Both the position numbers and the translations under genes were made by a program. A model generated the notes under the pieces. The model had not been told where the DNA came from. It searched no databases and saw only the letters and a program-made list of their open reading frames with translations. Source: Tenebrio molitor (lineage: Eukaryota; Arthropoda; Insecta; Coleoptera; Tenebrionidae). From it: a DNA stretch of 64,000 nucleotides. Position 1 is the stretch's first letter; the number at the start of each line of letters is the position of its first letter. The DNA lies in contig NC_091046.1 in NCBI RefSeq assembly GCF_963966145.1, positions 39,122,001 to 39,186,000 on the forward strand, read 5' to 3'. This document shows, piece after piece, positions 26,301 through 33,999 of this stretch.

Positions 26301-29300
26301 AATGCCTCTAGATAGTGTGGATATTGCCCGAGCATTAGCTTTGATTGAAGATGGTCGTAGCATTCGTTATGCAGCTAATGCTATTGGGGCTCCTGTTACT
26401 ACTGTTCACAGAGCTGTTAGAAGGTTTCACGAGACTGGTCAGTACACCAGGAGACCTGGATCTGGTCGAAAAAAAGCAACCACACACCGCGACGATAGAT
26501 TTTTAGTGTCCAATATTTTGAGAGATCGTCAAATGACGGCTGTTATGATTCGAAATCGGCTGCGGAGGTACGGCAAGTAAACGTAAGTGAAAGAACAGTT
26601 AGACGTCGTCTTGCGGAAGGTAATTTGGGATCCTATAAACCAGCAAAAGGCCCAAAACTCACCCAAAATCATCGTAGACTCCGTTTAGAATTTGCACGGC
26701 AGCACCAAGACTGGACCGTTAATCATTGGCGTCGCGTTCTTTTCTCAGATGAGTCGAGATTTTGTGTACGATCTCCAGATGGGCGTGAGAAGGTATGGAG
26801 AAGGCCAGGAGAACGTTTTGCTTCATGTACATTCTCCACAAGAGAGCCTTTCCATGGCGGGTCTATCATGATCTGGGGTGGCATTTCTTTTGAAGCCCAC
26901 ACAGATCTAGTGCTCGTAGAAAATGGATCTCTCAATGCACACCGATATATCCGCGAAATTCTGGAACCACATGTTGTGCCTTATGGACCATTTATCGGCG
27001 AAGACTTTGTGTTTATGCATGATAATGCTCGTCCGCACATAGCACATTGTGTATCTCTTTATCTTGATACGGTTGGAATTTATCGAATGGACTGGCCTGC
27101 ATGTAGTCCAGACTTAAATCCGATTGAACATGTGTGGGACAAGTTGGGAAGACAAATTAGGAGTCGCCCCGTTGTACCAGATAATCTGAATGACCTACGA
27201 ATAGCGCTCTTGGAAGAATGGGAACGTATTCCTCAGGACTACGTTCAAAATCTGTTTGAAAGCATGCCGAGAAGGATGGAAGCGGTGATCAGAGCTAGAG
27301 GAGGAAATACTCGCTACTGAAAAATGATAATTTTTTGTTCGTTCTTGTTTTGTTGACTTAACATTAATTTTGAATAAATGTATTGATTTGGTTCTTTTTT
27401 CTAAAAAATGTTTTTTCACTTCAAATGACGTTTTTTCTTTGCTACCATTTATGTCTCACGTTCAAAAAGCAACAAATATTAATTTTTTTGCTTTTCTTAC
27501 AACAAATACTACTAATTATTTCAGATACAGATACAAATACACACAAAATAATGGTGTTCCGCTTTTTCTGCCGGTGAGTGTATTTTATCAAATTATGTAC
27601 ATACATCCCATTGTGGAAATTTGAACGTTTTTATCTAATTACATGCTCGCTCAAATAAATCTAATTGACCACCGGTTAGTTGGTGTGAAATACACGTGAG
27701 GTAAATATGTAATCGTTGTAAAAGAGGAAGGTATGTACTTTTTTATGTCGCATTGGCAAAAATGTGACATTCATTGTATACTTATTAATTATTATTATTA
27801 TATCGGGTGTTCATTTAATGTATCCTCAAAGTAGCTGTTGAAGAATCGATTGTGAACGCACCACGGATTACAGATCACGGATCAGCTGTTTAAATCTAAC
27901 CACATTTTTTGCGTTGTTTGTTTTTTTAGACTCTTCAACGCCAACTTTGAGGATATACATATTTAAATGAACACCGATATATGGAGGAATAAAATTATTA
28001 CAGAATATTCGTTCATAATTTATGTTTATCGTCATATCGGGATTTACGATTGATCATGCTTTAGGGGGATTTTACACATGGCTATTTTCAAATAAAAGCG
28101 AATTTCACACTTCACCTATTCGTAGGAACATTCGTATCATATTGTACGAATATGTAATATCCTTTGGGAATTGCTAATTTACGTATTTACGATATCCGAT
28201 ATTGATTGTTTTTTTTTTCAATAAGGTAATCAAGGGTATTATGGCGGTCAGCCACCACAACAGCCGTATCCCGGTGCCGGTGGTTATCCTGGAGCACCTC
28301 CATCGGGATATCCAGCTCCCCCACCAGGATACCCGGGAGCCCCTCCACCAGGATTTGGCGCCCCGCCGCCACAGCAACCCCCTTATGGAAATCCATACGA
28401 TACGGCACCCCAACCAGGTGAAACAACTCCCTTTTCTTATAACACCGGTTCGTTATTTTTTTAGTTTTTCGGGCTGCTTTGTGTGCTATCCTTCCTGAAG
28501 CTTATATTTGTTGAATTGCTTTTATTACATTCTATTAACGTGTCTTGCAGATGTGTTCCAGTTGCGAACGTTTTTGGTAAATGAGAGTTGACTGAGTTAT
28601 AGAATTCAAGCGCGAACGAGAGAACGCTTATTGACAGAAAAACAAGATTTTTTAAAATGTATTACGTTTGTTGGTCAGGTTATGCTCAAGAGTTTGTGTG
28701 TGAATTAAATTAAACATTCTTTTAATGTTTTCTAAATGTTAATGCACTTTGCTTTACAGGGTTCTATTTAAACAAAATTTTTGTATGTAGATGCATTTAG
28801 CAGATCGACTGAATTATGTATCTGCAAAATTAATCAAGAACTGAGATAATAATTATGTTTGTATTTTGAGTTCGTTCAAATTGTACAATTGTACAAGTGG
28901 CTTAGTTAACAAAAATTATAATACCTAATGAATTTTGAGGCAATAACATATACAGTGTGTCCCCGGATAGGTGAAACGACTCTTGATAAAAGATAAAAAA
29001 ATTCGATTTAAATTTTCATTTTTTGGCGTTTAGCCCTGCTTCGTTAAAGACTAATTTTTAACATAATTTTAGTTTTAAAAATTAAGTATGCCTTGGAAAT
29101 TTTCAAAAAACCTATTTTTCTCTAGAGTAAAGTGCCTTTTATGTGGTAAATACGACAAAAAGTTATTATTGTAATTAGCTAGTTATGCATACCTACATAC
29201 ATTTATCAATTCTTTGAATAATGTAAATAATCTAGGCAAAAATGAATAGGGAATTTTTCCATATTTGAAATGTGTTAGAAATATATAAAGATACACATTA

Positions 29301-31488
29301 GATGTAATGTTTCAAGTACCCGTAACATTTCAAATTTATCTAGTGTTTAAGAATACGTGGGAGGATTGGGGCAATTATTTTGCTTTCTAAGAAAAATTGT
29401 GGAATTCCCTATTCAGTTTTGGCTAGTTTATTTATGATTTTTAATGAAATCATTTTTGATACAAAAACCAAATGAAGCGTTAATAATACACTTTTGTGGT
29501 TTTAAAATTTGAATAGAAATACATATTTACTACTTATTGATTTAATTTGACAATGCTAAGTTTTTATGTTTTATGAAAATTCAAGAATTTATCGTCTGTA
29601 GCCAATTTTTACACACTTTCTAATAAATGATACGAGCGTGCCAGCAAAATTTTTGATTTTTATTACGATCACTACCGTCCGTTCACTCCACAGTGTCGAT
29701 ATTACAAAATAAAACGAACAATACGTAATTAAAACATGTGGTTGCAGTAACTTTCAAACATAAAATTGCTCAAATGTCCCCATGGACAAAGATCAAAGCT
29801 GTGTGTTGCCAACCATATAAATCAAAAATTACCAAAAGATACTTTTTCTACAACCGTCAAAAAAACGTGACATTTATGCATCGTTATCAATTCGCAAAGT
29901 ATGTCATTTTTGACAAATATTTTAGCATCCAAGGAAAATTTTACAAAAATTAAAATGCAAAAATTTTAAAATGCGGTTGTACAAAAAATAGTGTTTGTAT
30001 TTCGTGCGCAAGGTGATTGTTTTGTTGGCGCATTCGAATGAGTTTGAAGTCTCGACCTGACGGCCTCGACCAAAAACTCATTCTCATGCCCCAACAAAAA
30101 ACAATCATTTTGCGCACTTAATACAAAAATAACTATTTGCTAACTTATTTTTTTACCTAGTGGACGGATAGTAATGAACTCGACTTTTTGTATTTTTTAT
30201 ATAATATTGACATTAATGACAGTTCACTTAATACTTCAAAGTCTAATTTCAACTAATATCTCAAGATTACAGTTAAATATTGTTTACGAGGTAAATTACA
30301 TAATTGTAGCTTTTACAAAATTACTTCCACCAACTATTTTAACAAGTAAATCTTTTTTTTAATACATACTTTTGAATTATCGTCGATTATTATTTTTAGT
30401 CTTTTTTATTTCAAAATAAAAGAGAAGTAGATATTTTTAAATTGAAACTATTTCAGATACAATGGACAAAGCCTTGAAGTGGTTTTTAATTAAATATCGA
30501 CCTTTTGTTTGGAGATTTTAATGATCTTTAAAAAGCAGTACCGGGCATACTCGTAGTTTTAGCTGATTTTTAGTAAAATTTTGAACCCGCGACTAGACCC
30601 CCGCAGCATGATTTAACTAGAAGTGGCAACCCAGCACTTGATTTATTTGATGTTAAACTTTGTACTTTTAATTTTTTTTGAGAGTTTTGAATCGGTAGAT
30701 GTAGTTATTTTTTGGGAAGTGTGCAGTCGAAAAACTAAATAAATTCTTGCGTAATATTTGTTTTAGGCATGTATGGAGGATCAAACTACACTGCAGAGGA
30801 TCCTGAAGTCAAAGGATTCGATTTCACAGAGAAAAGTATTCGGCGTGGCTTCATTCGCAAAGTATATTCGATATTGATGATGCAATTATCGGTGTCCCTG
30901 GCATTCATCGCTTGGTTCTTGTACCACGAACCTACAAGATACTTCGTTCAACATCACGTTGAATTATTAATTATATCCATAGTTATCATATTTGTCACGA
31001 TGATCGCGCTAGTTTGCTGCGGCGAAGTACGAAGAAAGGCCCCTATGAATTACATTTTCCTCTTCATTTTCACGCTAGCCGAGTCTTTTGTCTTGGCCGT
31101 TAGCGCTTCAACGTACCAAGCCGAAGAGGTCATGATGGCAGTCGGTATCACCACGGCGGTCTGTTTGGGGCTGACTCTTTTCGCTTTCCAAACGAAATAC
31201 GATTTTACAATGTGCGGTGGGATACTTTTCGTTGCCGTTTTGATCCTTCTCATTTTTGGAATCGTAACCATCTTCGTTCACACCAAAGTGATGAAGATGG
31301 TTTACGCTTCTTTGGGAGCCCTGATTTTTTCCATCTATTTGGTCTACGACACGCAGATGATGATGGGCGGCAACCATAAGTATTCTATCTCCCCTGAAGA
31401 ATATGTCTTTGCTGCTTTGAACTTGTACATTGACGTAATCAATATTTTCATGTACATTCTGACAATTATTGGAACGTCGCGAGACTAG
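14373..31488 (+). CDS. Nmda1: TMBIM/Lifeguard family membrane protein (Nmda1/GRINA type)
   Basis: Multi-pass membrane protein of the Bax-inhibitor-1 superfamily, acting on ER/Golgi calcium and cell survival. Coding exons 14373-14403, 28226-28417 and 30767-31488 join in phase to 314 residues. Exon 1 encodes MSWNSGPYPQ. Exon 2 is a Pro/Gly/Tyr-rich cytosolic tail with GYPGAPP-type repeats, as in GRINA-type Lifeguards. Exon 3 holds EDPEVKGFDFTEKSIRRGFI, then seven hydrophobic segments and the motif LVYDTQMMMGG with SPEEYVFAALNLYIDVINIF near the C-terminus, ending IIGTSRD. Intron 1 is 13.8 kb and full of nested transposons; intron 2 is 2.3 kb with one foldback element. Both introns keep good GT-AG sites. 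Poly(A) hexamer at 31623. Confidence 0.93.
14633..15501. mobile_element. DNA element with 24-bp terminal repeats (intron 1)
   Basis: TTTAAGGATGAACTGGAGTA near 14634 is inverted at 15479-15500 (TACTCCAGTTCATCCTTAAA). About 870 bp, no transposase frame. A separate foldback lies inside (15078-15231). Confidence 0.75.
15078..15231. repeat. Foldback inside the 14633 element
   Basis: GTTTGACACGATGCTAAATT at the left pairs with AATTTAGTATCGTGTCAAAC at the right; the inner AGTAAATTTGTTAGAAAATGA pairs further with TCAT.TACTAGTAAATTTTCT. This is a nested foldback or part of the host element's internal structure. Confidence 0.6.
15641..16309. mobile_element. GGCCCGG MITE with a later insert
   Basis: The ends GGCCCGGTTTATTCACCTTC and GAAGGTGAATAAACCGGGCC are perfect inverses and match the 127-bp MITE at 18832-18958. 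The left 100 bp align (in reverse) to that MITE. The sequence then departs near 15740 and resumes at about 16283, so roughly 540 bp were inserted into a short MITE. The insert includes a partial F1 repeat (16055-16220). Confidence 0.8.
16055..16220. repeat. Family F1 repeat (one arm)
   Basis: TTTACACACGAACGAGTTGA, TTTTTTTGTTC and the end CAGTGTCGAACAAAAAA match other F1 copies; the first hairpin arm is missing. Confidence 0.6.
16735..17337. mobile_element. Family F1 foldback, interrupted
   Basis: It starts TTTATTTGACGAG and ends CAGTGTCGAACAAAAA like other F1 copies. It is split after CCGTTCACA by the 16913-17302 MITE and resumes with GGAGAAAATTC, which is contiguous in the uninterrupted copies at 5.9, 22.07 and 24.6 kb. 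Confidence 0.8.
16913..17302. mobile_element. MITE nested in F1, about 33-bp terminal repeats
   Basis: TATAGTTTGTTTTTTAATCA..GAACCACAAC is inverted at the right as GTTGTGGTTCTTTAATTAAA..CAGACTATA. Removing it restores an F1 copy. No coding potential. Confidence 0.8.
17421..17940. mobile_element. Remnants with TACAGGGTGTC end and a 1127-type block
   Basis: TACAGGGTGTCTCAGCTAAG at 17421 resembles the end of a DNA element. From 17802 to 17920 the sequence repeats the interior and right end of the 1034-1262 MITE, with a short deletion. The two parts may belong to one or two elements. Confidence 0.5.
17945..18060. repeat. Dispersed repeat, inverted copy at 28015-28115
   Basis: TTTTATTTGAAAATAG, GTGTAAAATCCCCC and AAAGCATGATTAATCGTA recur in reverse complement near 28030-28110, both inside intron 1 of the TMBIM gene. 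Its class is not known. Confidence 0.6.
18118..18278. mobile_element. Near-perfect GC-rich palindromic MITE
   Basis: TACCGGGTGGGGCATCGTAT starts the element and its exact inverse ends it. The arms pair over about 60 bp, through CGCGCACGCGAGAAATCGCG, around a short AT-rich loop. It is far richer in CpG than its surroundings. TA at the ends fits a TA target. The TACCGGGTG start is shared with elements at 32456 and 59624. Confidence 0.85.
18279..18831. other. Intron 1 sequence, no element recognised
   Basis: AT-rich; only short random frames. Confidence 0.3.
18832..18958. mobile_element. GGCCCGG MITE, 127 bp, uninterrupted copy
   Basis: The ends GGCCCGGTTTATTCACCTTC and GAAGGTGAATACACCGGGCC are inverted repeats. 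The interior matches the 15641 copy in reverse orientation, so this copy shows the family before insertion. Confidence 0.85.
18959..20695. other. Intron 1, old repeat fragments
   Basis: 19370-19480 resembles part of the MITE at 27803 (GTTGTGAACGCACTACGGAT, TTTAAATCTAACC). 19555-19680 has the apex-like GCTACGGCTACGCCTTGG between weakly pairing arms. Otherwise nothing could be named. Confidence 0.4.
20697..20850. repeat. Foldback with CTCGG..CGCCTCGG apex
   Basis: The arms TAGGAAATCAAAGTTTTTCCGT and ACGGAAAAAAATTACATTTCCTA pair imperfectly. The centre reads CTCGGCTATCGCCTCGG (20747-20763). Non-coding. Confidence 0.55.
21255..21355 (+). mobile_element. 3' end of a non-LTR retrotransposon (3' UTR only)
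   Basis: The block CACTGCACTATTACTTGATA to GCCGTGCCGCCGGGTGG is the same 3' UTR that follows the endonuclease reading frame at 62676-62770. This copy keeps only about 100 bp: a severely 5'-truncated insertion. Confidence 0.8.
21436..21714 (+). mobile_element. 5'-truncated RLE non-LTR retrotransposon, second copy
   Basis: It encodes an intact C-terminal tail (VPQSLFKNLKILDLENTLVV to VEARRR, stop near 21614) matching the 62-kb copy, then the shared 3' UTR ending GCCGCCGGGTGGAGGTGGGA. The 5' boundary is near 21436. It lies about 80 bp from the 21255 copy. Confidence 0.8.
21817..22107. mobile_element. Foldback element, family F1 (full copy)
   Basis: Preceded by ATAGTTATTT, it starts ATTTAACGAGTTCGTGTGTA and ends CAGTGTCGAACAAAAAATAA. 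The hairpin apex reads ACTCGAGTGAAACGAGAGT. Non-coding. Confidence 0.75.
22306..22444. repeat. Foldback with CTCGGCGCGCCTCGG apex
   Basis: TAGTATATAAACTACGGTGG with AGAAGT pairs with ACTTCT and CCACCTTGGTATATAATATACTA. The centre contains CCTCGGCGCGCCTCGGGC at 22363-22380. Confidence 0.65.
22456..22710. mobile_element. Long-arm foldback MITE, about 105-bp arms
   Basis: TATAGTATTTTTAACCTGAA, then ATCATAAATCACATCAACAA and AGAAACAGATCTTAAAGCAC, are inverted on the right side (GTGCTTTAAGATCTGTTTCT and so on). Arm identity is high, suggesting a recent insertion. Non-coding. Confidence 0.8.
23557..23745 (-). other. Possible coding fragment of unknown gene (low confidence)
   Basis: The minus strand has an open frame of balanced composition containing DQFTRHFEEVGAEGSS, MQGWDLCFTSWLGCTT and LPEERVSIKYVAKINVC, less AT-biased than its surroundings. 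I do not recognise the family. It could be an exon of an unseen gene, a processed pseudogene fragment in intron 1 of the TMBIM gene, or chance. Confidence 0.25.
23953..24256. repeat. Inverted-repeat element in intron 1
   Basis: AATATATTTTTTCTATTATTGATTC and CAAAAAATTGAAATT near 23955-23992 are inverted at 24218-24256. Its right arm merges into the next foldback (24247-24389). Non-coding. Confidence 0.6.
24247..24389. repeat. Foldback with CCTCGACCTTCGTCTCGG apex
   Basis: The outer arms ATTTCGTGCGTGAAGATGTT and CTCTTCACGCACTTAATAT pair; inner GTGCATTCAAAGG against CTTTTCATGCAC. The apex is at 24306-24325. The right end AAAAATAACTATTA runs directly into an F1 copy. The 29985 foldback has similar arms. 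Confidence 0.65.
24387..24642. mobile_element. Foldback element, family F1
   Basis: It starts TTATTTGACGAGTTCTTGTG and ends GTCGAACAAAAAATAACTA. Same two-part structure as other F1 copies, with a shorter hairpin. Confidence 0.7.
24885..25225. repeat. Family F2 repeat cluster
   Basis: TTCTACGATCG.TCAAAAAGTGAGTG, GTCTACGATCATGCAAAAAG and AATAATCATTCACTTTTTGC mark several F2 units. A small inverted core TTGTCCCACTCGCCTGCGGC/TCTTGGGACAA sits near 25150. The right end TAAATAACTA touches the next element. Confidence 0.5.
25236..25753 (-). mobile_element. Tc1-like element, internally deleted, transposase tail remains
   Basis: Terminal repeats CACTGCCCTAAAAAAGTTAA and TTAACTTTTTTGGGGCAGTG are flanked by TA on both sides. 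On the minus strand a decayed C-terminal transposase piece is readable: SPDFNPIEPA with the catalytic Glu, PENIRELSDLFPILWQQIP and EIIRVRGRNTDY, with stops. This is an internally deleted Tc1/Bari-type copy of 518 bp. Confidence 0.8.
26030..27580 (+). mobile_element. Tc1-family transposon, nearly complete
   Basis: Flanked by TA, with 27-bp terminal repeats CACTCACCGGCAAAAAAAGC/GGAACAC and the inverse at the right (one mismatch). It is 1551 bp, the usual Tc1 size, and lies in intron 1 of the TMBIM gene in the same orientation. Confidence 0.93.
26302..27320 (+). pseudogene. Tc1 transposase (DD34E) with one frameshift
   Basis: The cut-and-paste transposase of the 26030 element. An N-terminal HTH pair (ALALIEDGRSIRYAANAIGA, GRKKATTHRDDRFL) is followed by the catalytic core: LFSDESRF (Asp 1), FMHDNARPHIAH (Asp 2) and SPDLNPIEHVWDKLG (Glu) with 34 residues between the last two acids, hence DD34E. 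It ends RARGGNTRY. The only visible lesion is a frame change near 26562-26566, consistent with loss of one base. With that position counted the length would be about 339 residues, normal for Tc1. Confidence 0.88.
27803..27981. mobile_element. MITE with ATATCGGTGTTCATTTAA-type ends
   Basis: ATATCGGGTGTTCATTTAA at the left pairs with TTAAATGAACACCGATATAT at the right; inner ATCCTCAAAG/CTTTGAGGAT continues the arm. A decayed relative is at 19370-19480. Confidence 0.75.
28015..28115. repeat. Inverted copy of the 17945 repeat
   Basis: Reverse complement shares GTGTAAAATCCCCCTAAAGC and ATCAATCGTAAATCCCGAT with 17945-18060. Confidence 0.6.
28418..30766. other. Intron 2 of the TMBIM gene
   Basis: AT-rich and mostly without recognisable elements apart from the foldback at 29985. 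A TACAGTGTGTCCCCGGATAG near 28952 looks like a lone element end. Confidence 0.5.
29985..30137. repeat. Foldback with CTCGACCTGACGGCCTCGAC apex
   Basis: GTATTTCGTGCGCAAGGTGA and TCATTTTGCGCACTTAATAC pair; TTGTTTTGTTGG pairs with CCAACAAAAAACAA. The apex is at 30051-30070. It is related in arms and ends (AATAACTATTT) to 24247-24389. Confidence 0.7.
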
Positions 31489-32455
31489 GAGTAATCCAAC
31501 CTCTCGTTGGTTAATTGTAGTGCGAATTCCCTGATGGGAATTGTACGTCGTGTTTGTTTTTTGGTGTATATTAATTATTTTGTTATTTGAGAATATCTGT
31601 TTATTTTTGTTTTATAATATTTAATAAAGAACAAAATAAGGGGAATTTTTTATTTTGGCAAATAGTTAATACGGCATTAATCTTTATAATCCTCTGAAAA
31701 AGTTCTCAATTATCATTTCTTATAATGATCTGTACAAAAATGTTATGTGTAGATTGTTCTCCTAAACTTTTTACCTGTGGCAATAAACAAGCCAAGTCTT
31801 ACTGACGAAATTTACATTGATCAGTGGAAGCAGCTATTAACAGACTTCTAAAATCAGTGGTAAGTCCACTTTAACGTAGTAAGGCGACTGTTGTGAGCGC
31901 TTCGTTGTACAATATTTAAAAAAAACCTGTAAAGCGTTTTGTGATTACTGTTACCTCGATCACGCTATTAATGAATTCCTTTATTCAGTATAAAAAAAAA
32001 ATACATATTGTATAGAGATAGAAATATAACTATAGTTTTTAATGTTTACTCTGTAATATGCTTAAGAAAAATAAATGCACCCAAGTATTCTCTTGTACTT
32101 GCTCATTTTATTTTACGATTGGAAAGAAACTAATTTCGCGTAGGTACGTTTTAGACACTTTTAACCAGTGGAAGAACTCGCCAATTTATTAAACTTCTCT
32201 ATAACACTTTGCAAAAGTTTTCCAAGATTTTGTGCCCCCAAATTTTTACCAAAGGAGTCGTTTTGTGTGTGATTAATCTCTATTTTTTTGTACCATAAAA
32301 TATAGTATGTTTTAATGGCTAATTTATTCCAAATTTCAAATCAATTCGTAACGCTTTTTCGTAAAAAATTTAAATAAGAAAAACGTTTCATTTAACAGGC
32401 CCTGTTTCGTGTTAGAATTAACACGCATTTTAGTTTCGTTAACGATACTTTGGCA
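31489..32455. other. TMBIM 3' UTR and flanking sequence
   Basis: AATAAA at 31623-31628 follows the stop by 135 bp; other hexamers lie further on. No element recognised. Confidence 0.5.
31623..31628 (+). terminator. Candidate poly(A) signal of the TMBIM gene
   Basis: AATAAA 135 bp downstream of the stop codon. Confidence 0.5.
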
Positions 32456-32810
32456 TACCGGGTGGTTCAACACTTACCATTTTTGCGATTACGCGGTTTC
32501 TAATTATCGAAAAAATTTGACGCTTGGCTATGAAGGGACACACATATGAAGCTATAAGCCTGCCCCATTATTTTATTCATTATCAATTAGGCTTCGCCTC
32601 AGGAGGCGATTAAGTGAAATTAATCAAAATTCGAATTAAAAAAAAAATCTAAATGCATTAAAATAATACAGAAATCTGAAAATAACCAAAAAAGTTGATC
32701 ATGCTCAATCAGAATATTAATTGTAGATTATGCGTACCGAGTTTCAGAGTTTTTTGACAATTATTAAATGTGTAATCGCAAAAATGGTAAGTGTTGGACC
32801 ACTGGTTGTA
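32456..32810. mobile_element. MITE with TACCGGGTGGTTCAACAC ends
   Basis: TTCAACACTTACCATTTTTG with CGATTAC is inverted at the right as GTAATCGCAAAAATGGTAAG with TGTTGG. About 355 bp, no coding. A GGCTTCGCCTCAGGAGGCG motif is in the interior (32590-32609). Confidence 0.75.
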
Positions 32811-32929
32811 AGTTAAGGCTGTTGCCTAGTGGTTGGTAAAGCGCGCTAAACGGATTTTAATTATTTTTCCACAATTTTATGTTTGAAGCTATGGTGACTA
32901 TATTTTTTGTTAAACATTAACGTATCTCA

Positions 32930-33640
32930 CGGGGCTACTGTCTCAATTCTTCTTTATGTTTCTTACGAAACACGGTAAAACAATCAGTGTGCAGATGAAC
33001 TTCACATTTTTCACACATAGGCGCTATTGATTTTACAGTCTACAACGGCGTCTTTTACCCTCTTCCTGACGTATAAGGTTGTGTCCAATTTGGTCATAAC
33101 GCCCTTCAACTGGTAAACTGCTTCGAGATGGACGACCCCATAATGTGGAAACTGCAGATTCTTCTAAATTTTCTTCTTGTTTCTCTCCTTCTGCGGTTGT
33201 TGACTTGATTACGCTTTGCAGCAGCGATAAAACCAAGTAAGACCGAAACAATTTGCAATATCATAGATGAATATATTTGTATAAGTATCCACCTGAACTG
33301 CACAGACACCAAATTTTAAAACCGAACCGAACCGGTTTACCCTTGATAAACATTTTTGCCGACTATCGACCGAAGTAAGGAACCATTTGTTCGCCTATTG
33401 AGAGATTATGTGTAAATATTCCAAATTGTAAAAATCTTTCGTTCAGTGATGTGAAAATTGGACGTAACTTCGAAAATTTGTCGTTCTTGTCTAAATTATT
33501 ATATTCCGATAGATGAAGATTTCCCTTGATCGCACGAAACGTATTTCTATTCATGCATTTTCGCACCAGATCTACGCCTTTATCGAGATCTTTTGACCAG
33601 TATAATGTCAGTAGCTGGCAGCGTGTGATACCTATCCAGT
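32930..33640 (-). pseudogene. piggyBac-type transposase relic
   Basis: On the minus strand the middle of a piggyBac-type transposase is readable: NTFRAIKGNLHLSEYNN, LRPIFTSLNERFLQFGIF and GEQMVPYFGR, then KMFIKGKPVRFG in a shifted frame. Further on is a tail with RYDQIGHNLI, GKRRRCRL and a cysteine cluster CEKCEVHLHTDCF, the C-terminal zinc-binding region typical of piggyBac. Large parts between the blocks are missing and several frameshifts and stops are present, so it cannot encode an enzyme. No TTAA-flanked terminal repeats were found. Confidence 0.75.
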
Positions 33641-33707
33641 CAGCATCAATATTCCTATAAAGTGTCTTAGCTGGGCAAGAGTAAAGTTAATCGTTATTTA
33701 AGATATA

Positions 33708-33815
33708 AGTGTAAAAAGTTATCCTTTATTGCACGAACGGGTTTAAAATACGACCGAGGTACGAGGGAGTATTTTAAAGAATGTGAGTGCAACAAAGGAA
33801 CTTTTTACACGTATG
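33708..33815. repeat. Foldback with CGACCGAGGTACGAGGGAG apex
   Basis: GTGTAAAAAGTTATCCTTT, GTTGCAC-like and TTTAAAATAC pair with GTATTTTAAAG, GTGCAAC and AAAGGAACTTTTTACAC. The apex is at 33752-33770. Confidence 0.6.
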
Positions 33816-33999
33816 TCTTACAACATTTTATCTACGATCATAACCTTTTACTTTTAGTAATTATTTTATTTGTGATTTTTTAAATTGTGACAATGTGACA
33901 ACTACATCAGCGTGCGTTGATCGCCACGTGCTACCTGGGTTGTTTAGCACCCAGTTTGTAAACAAAGTGTACGAATTTAAGACGCCATTTGTAAAGTGG

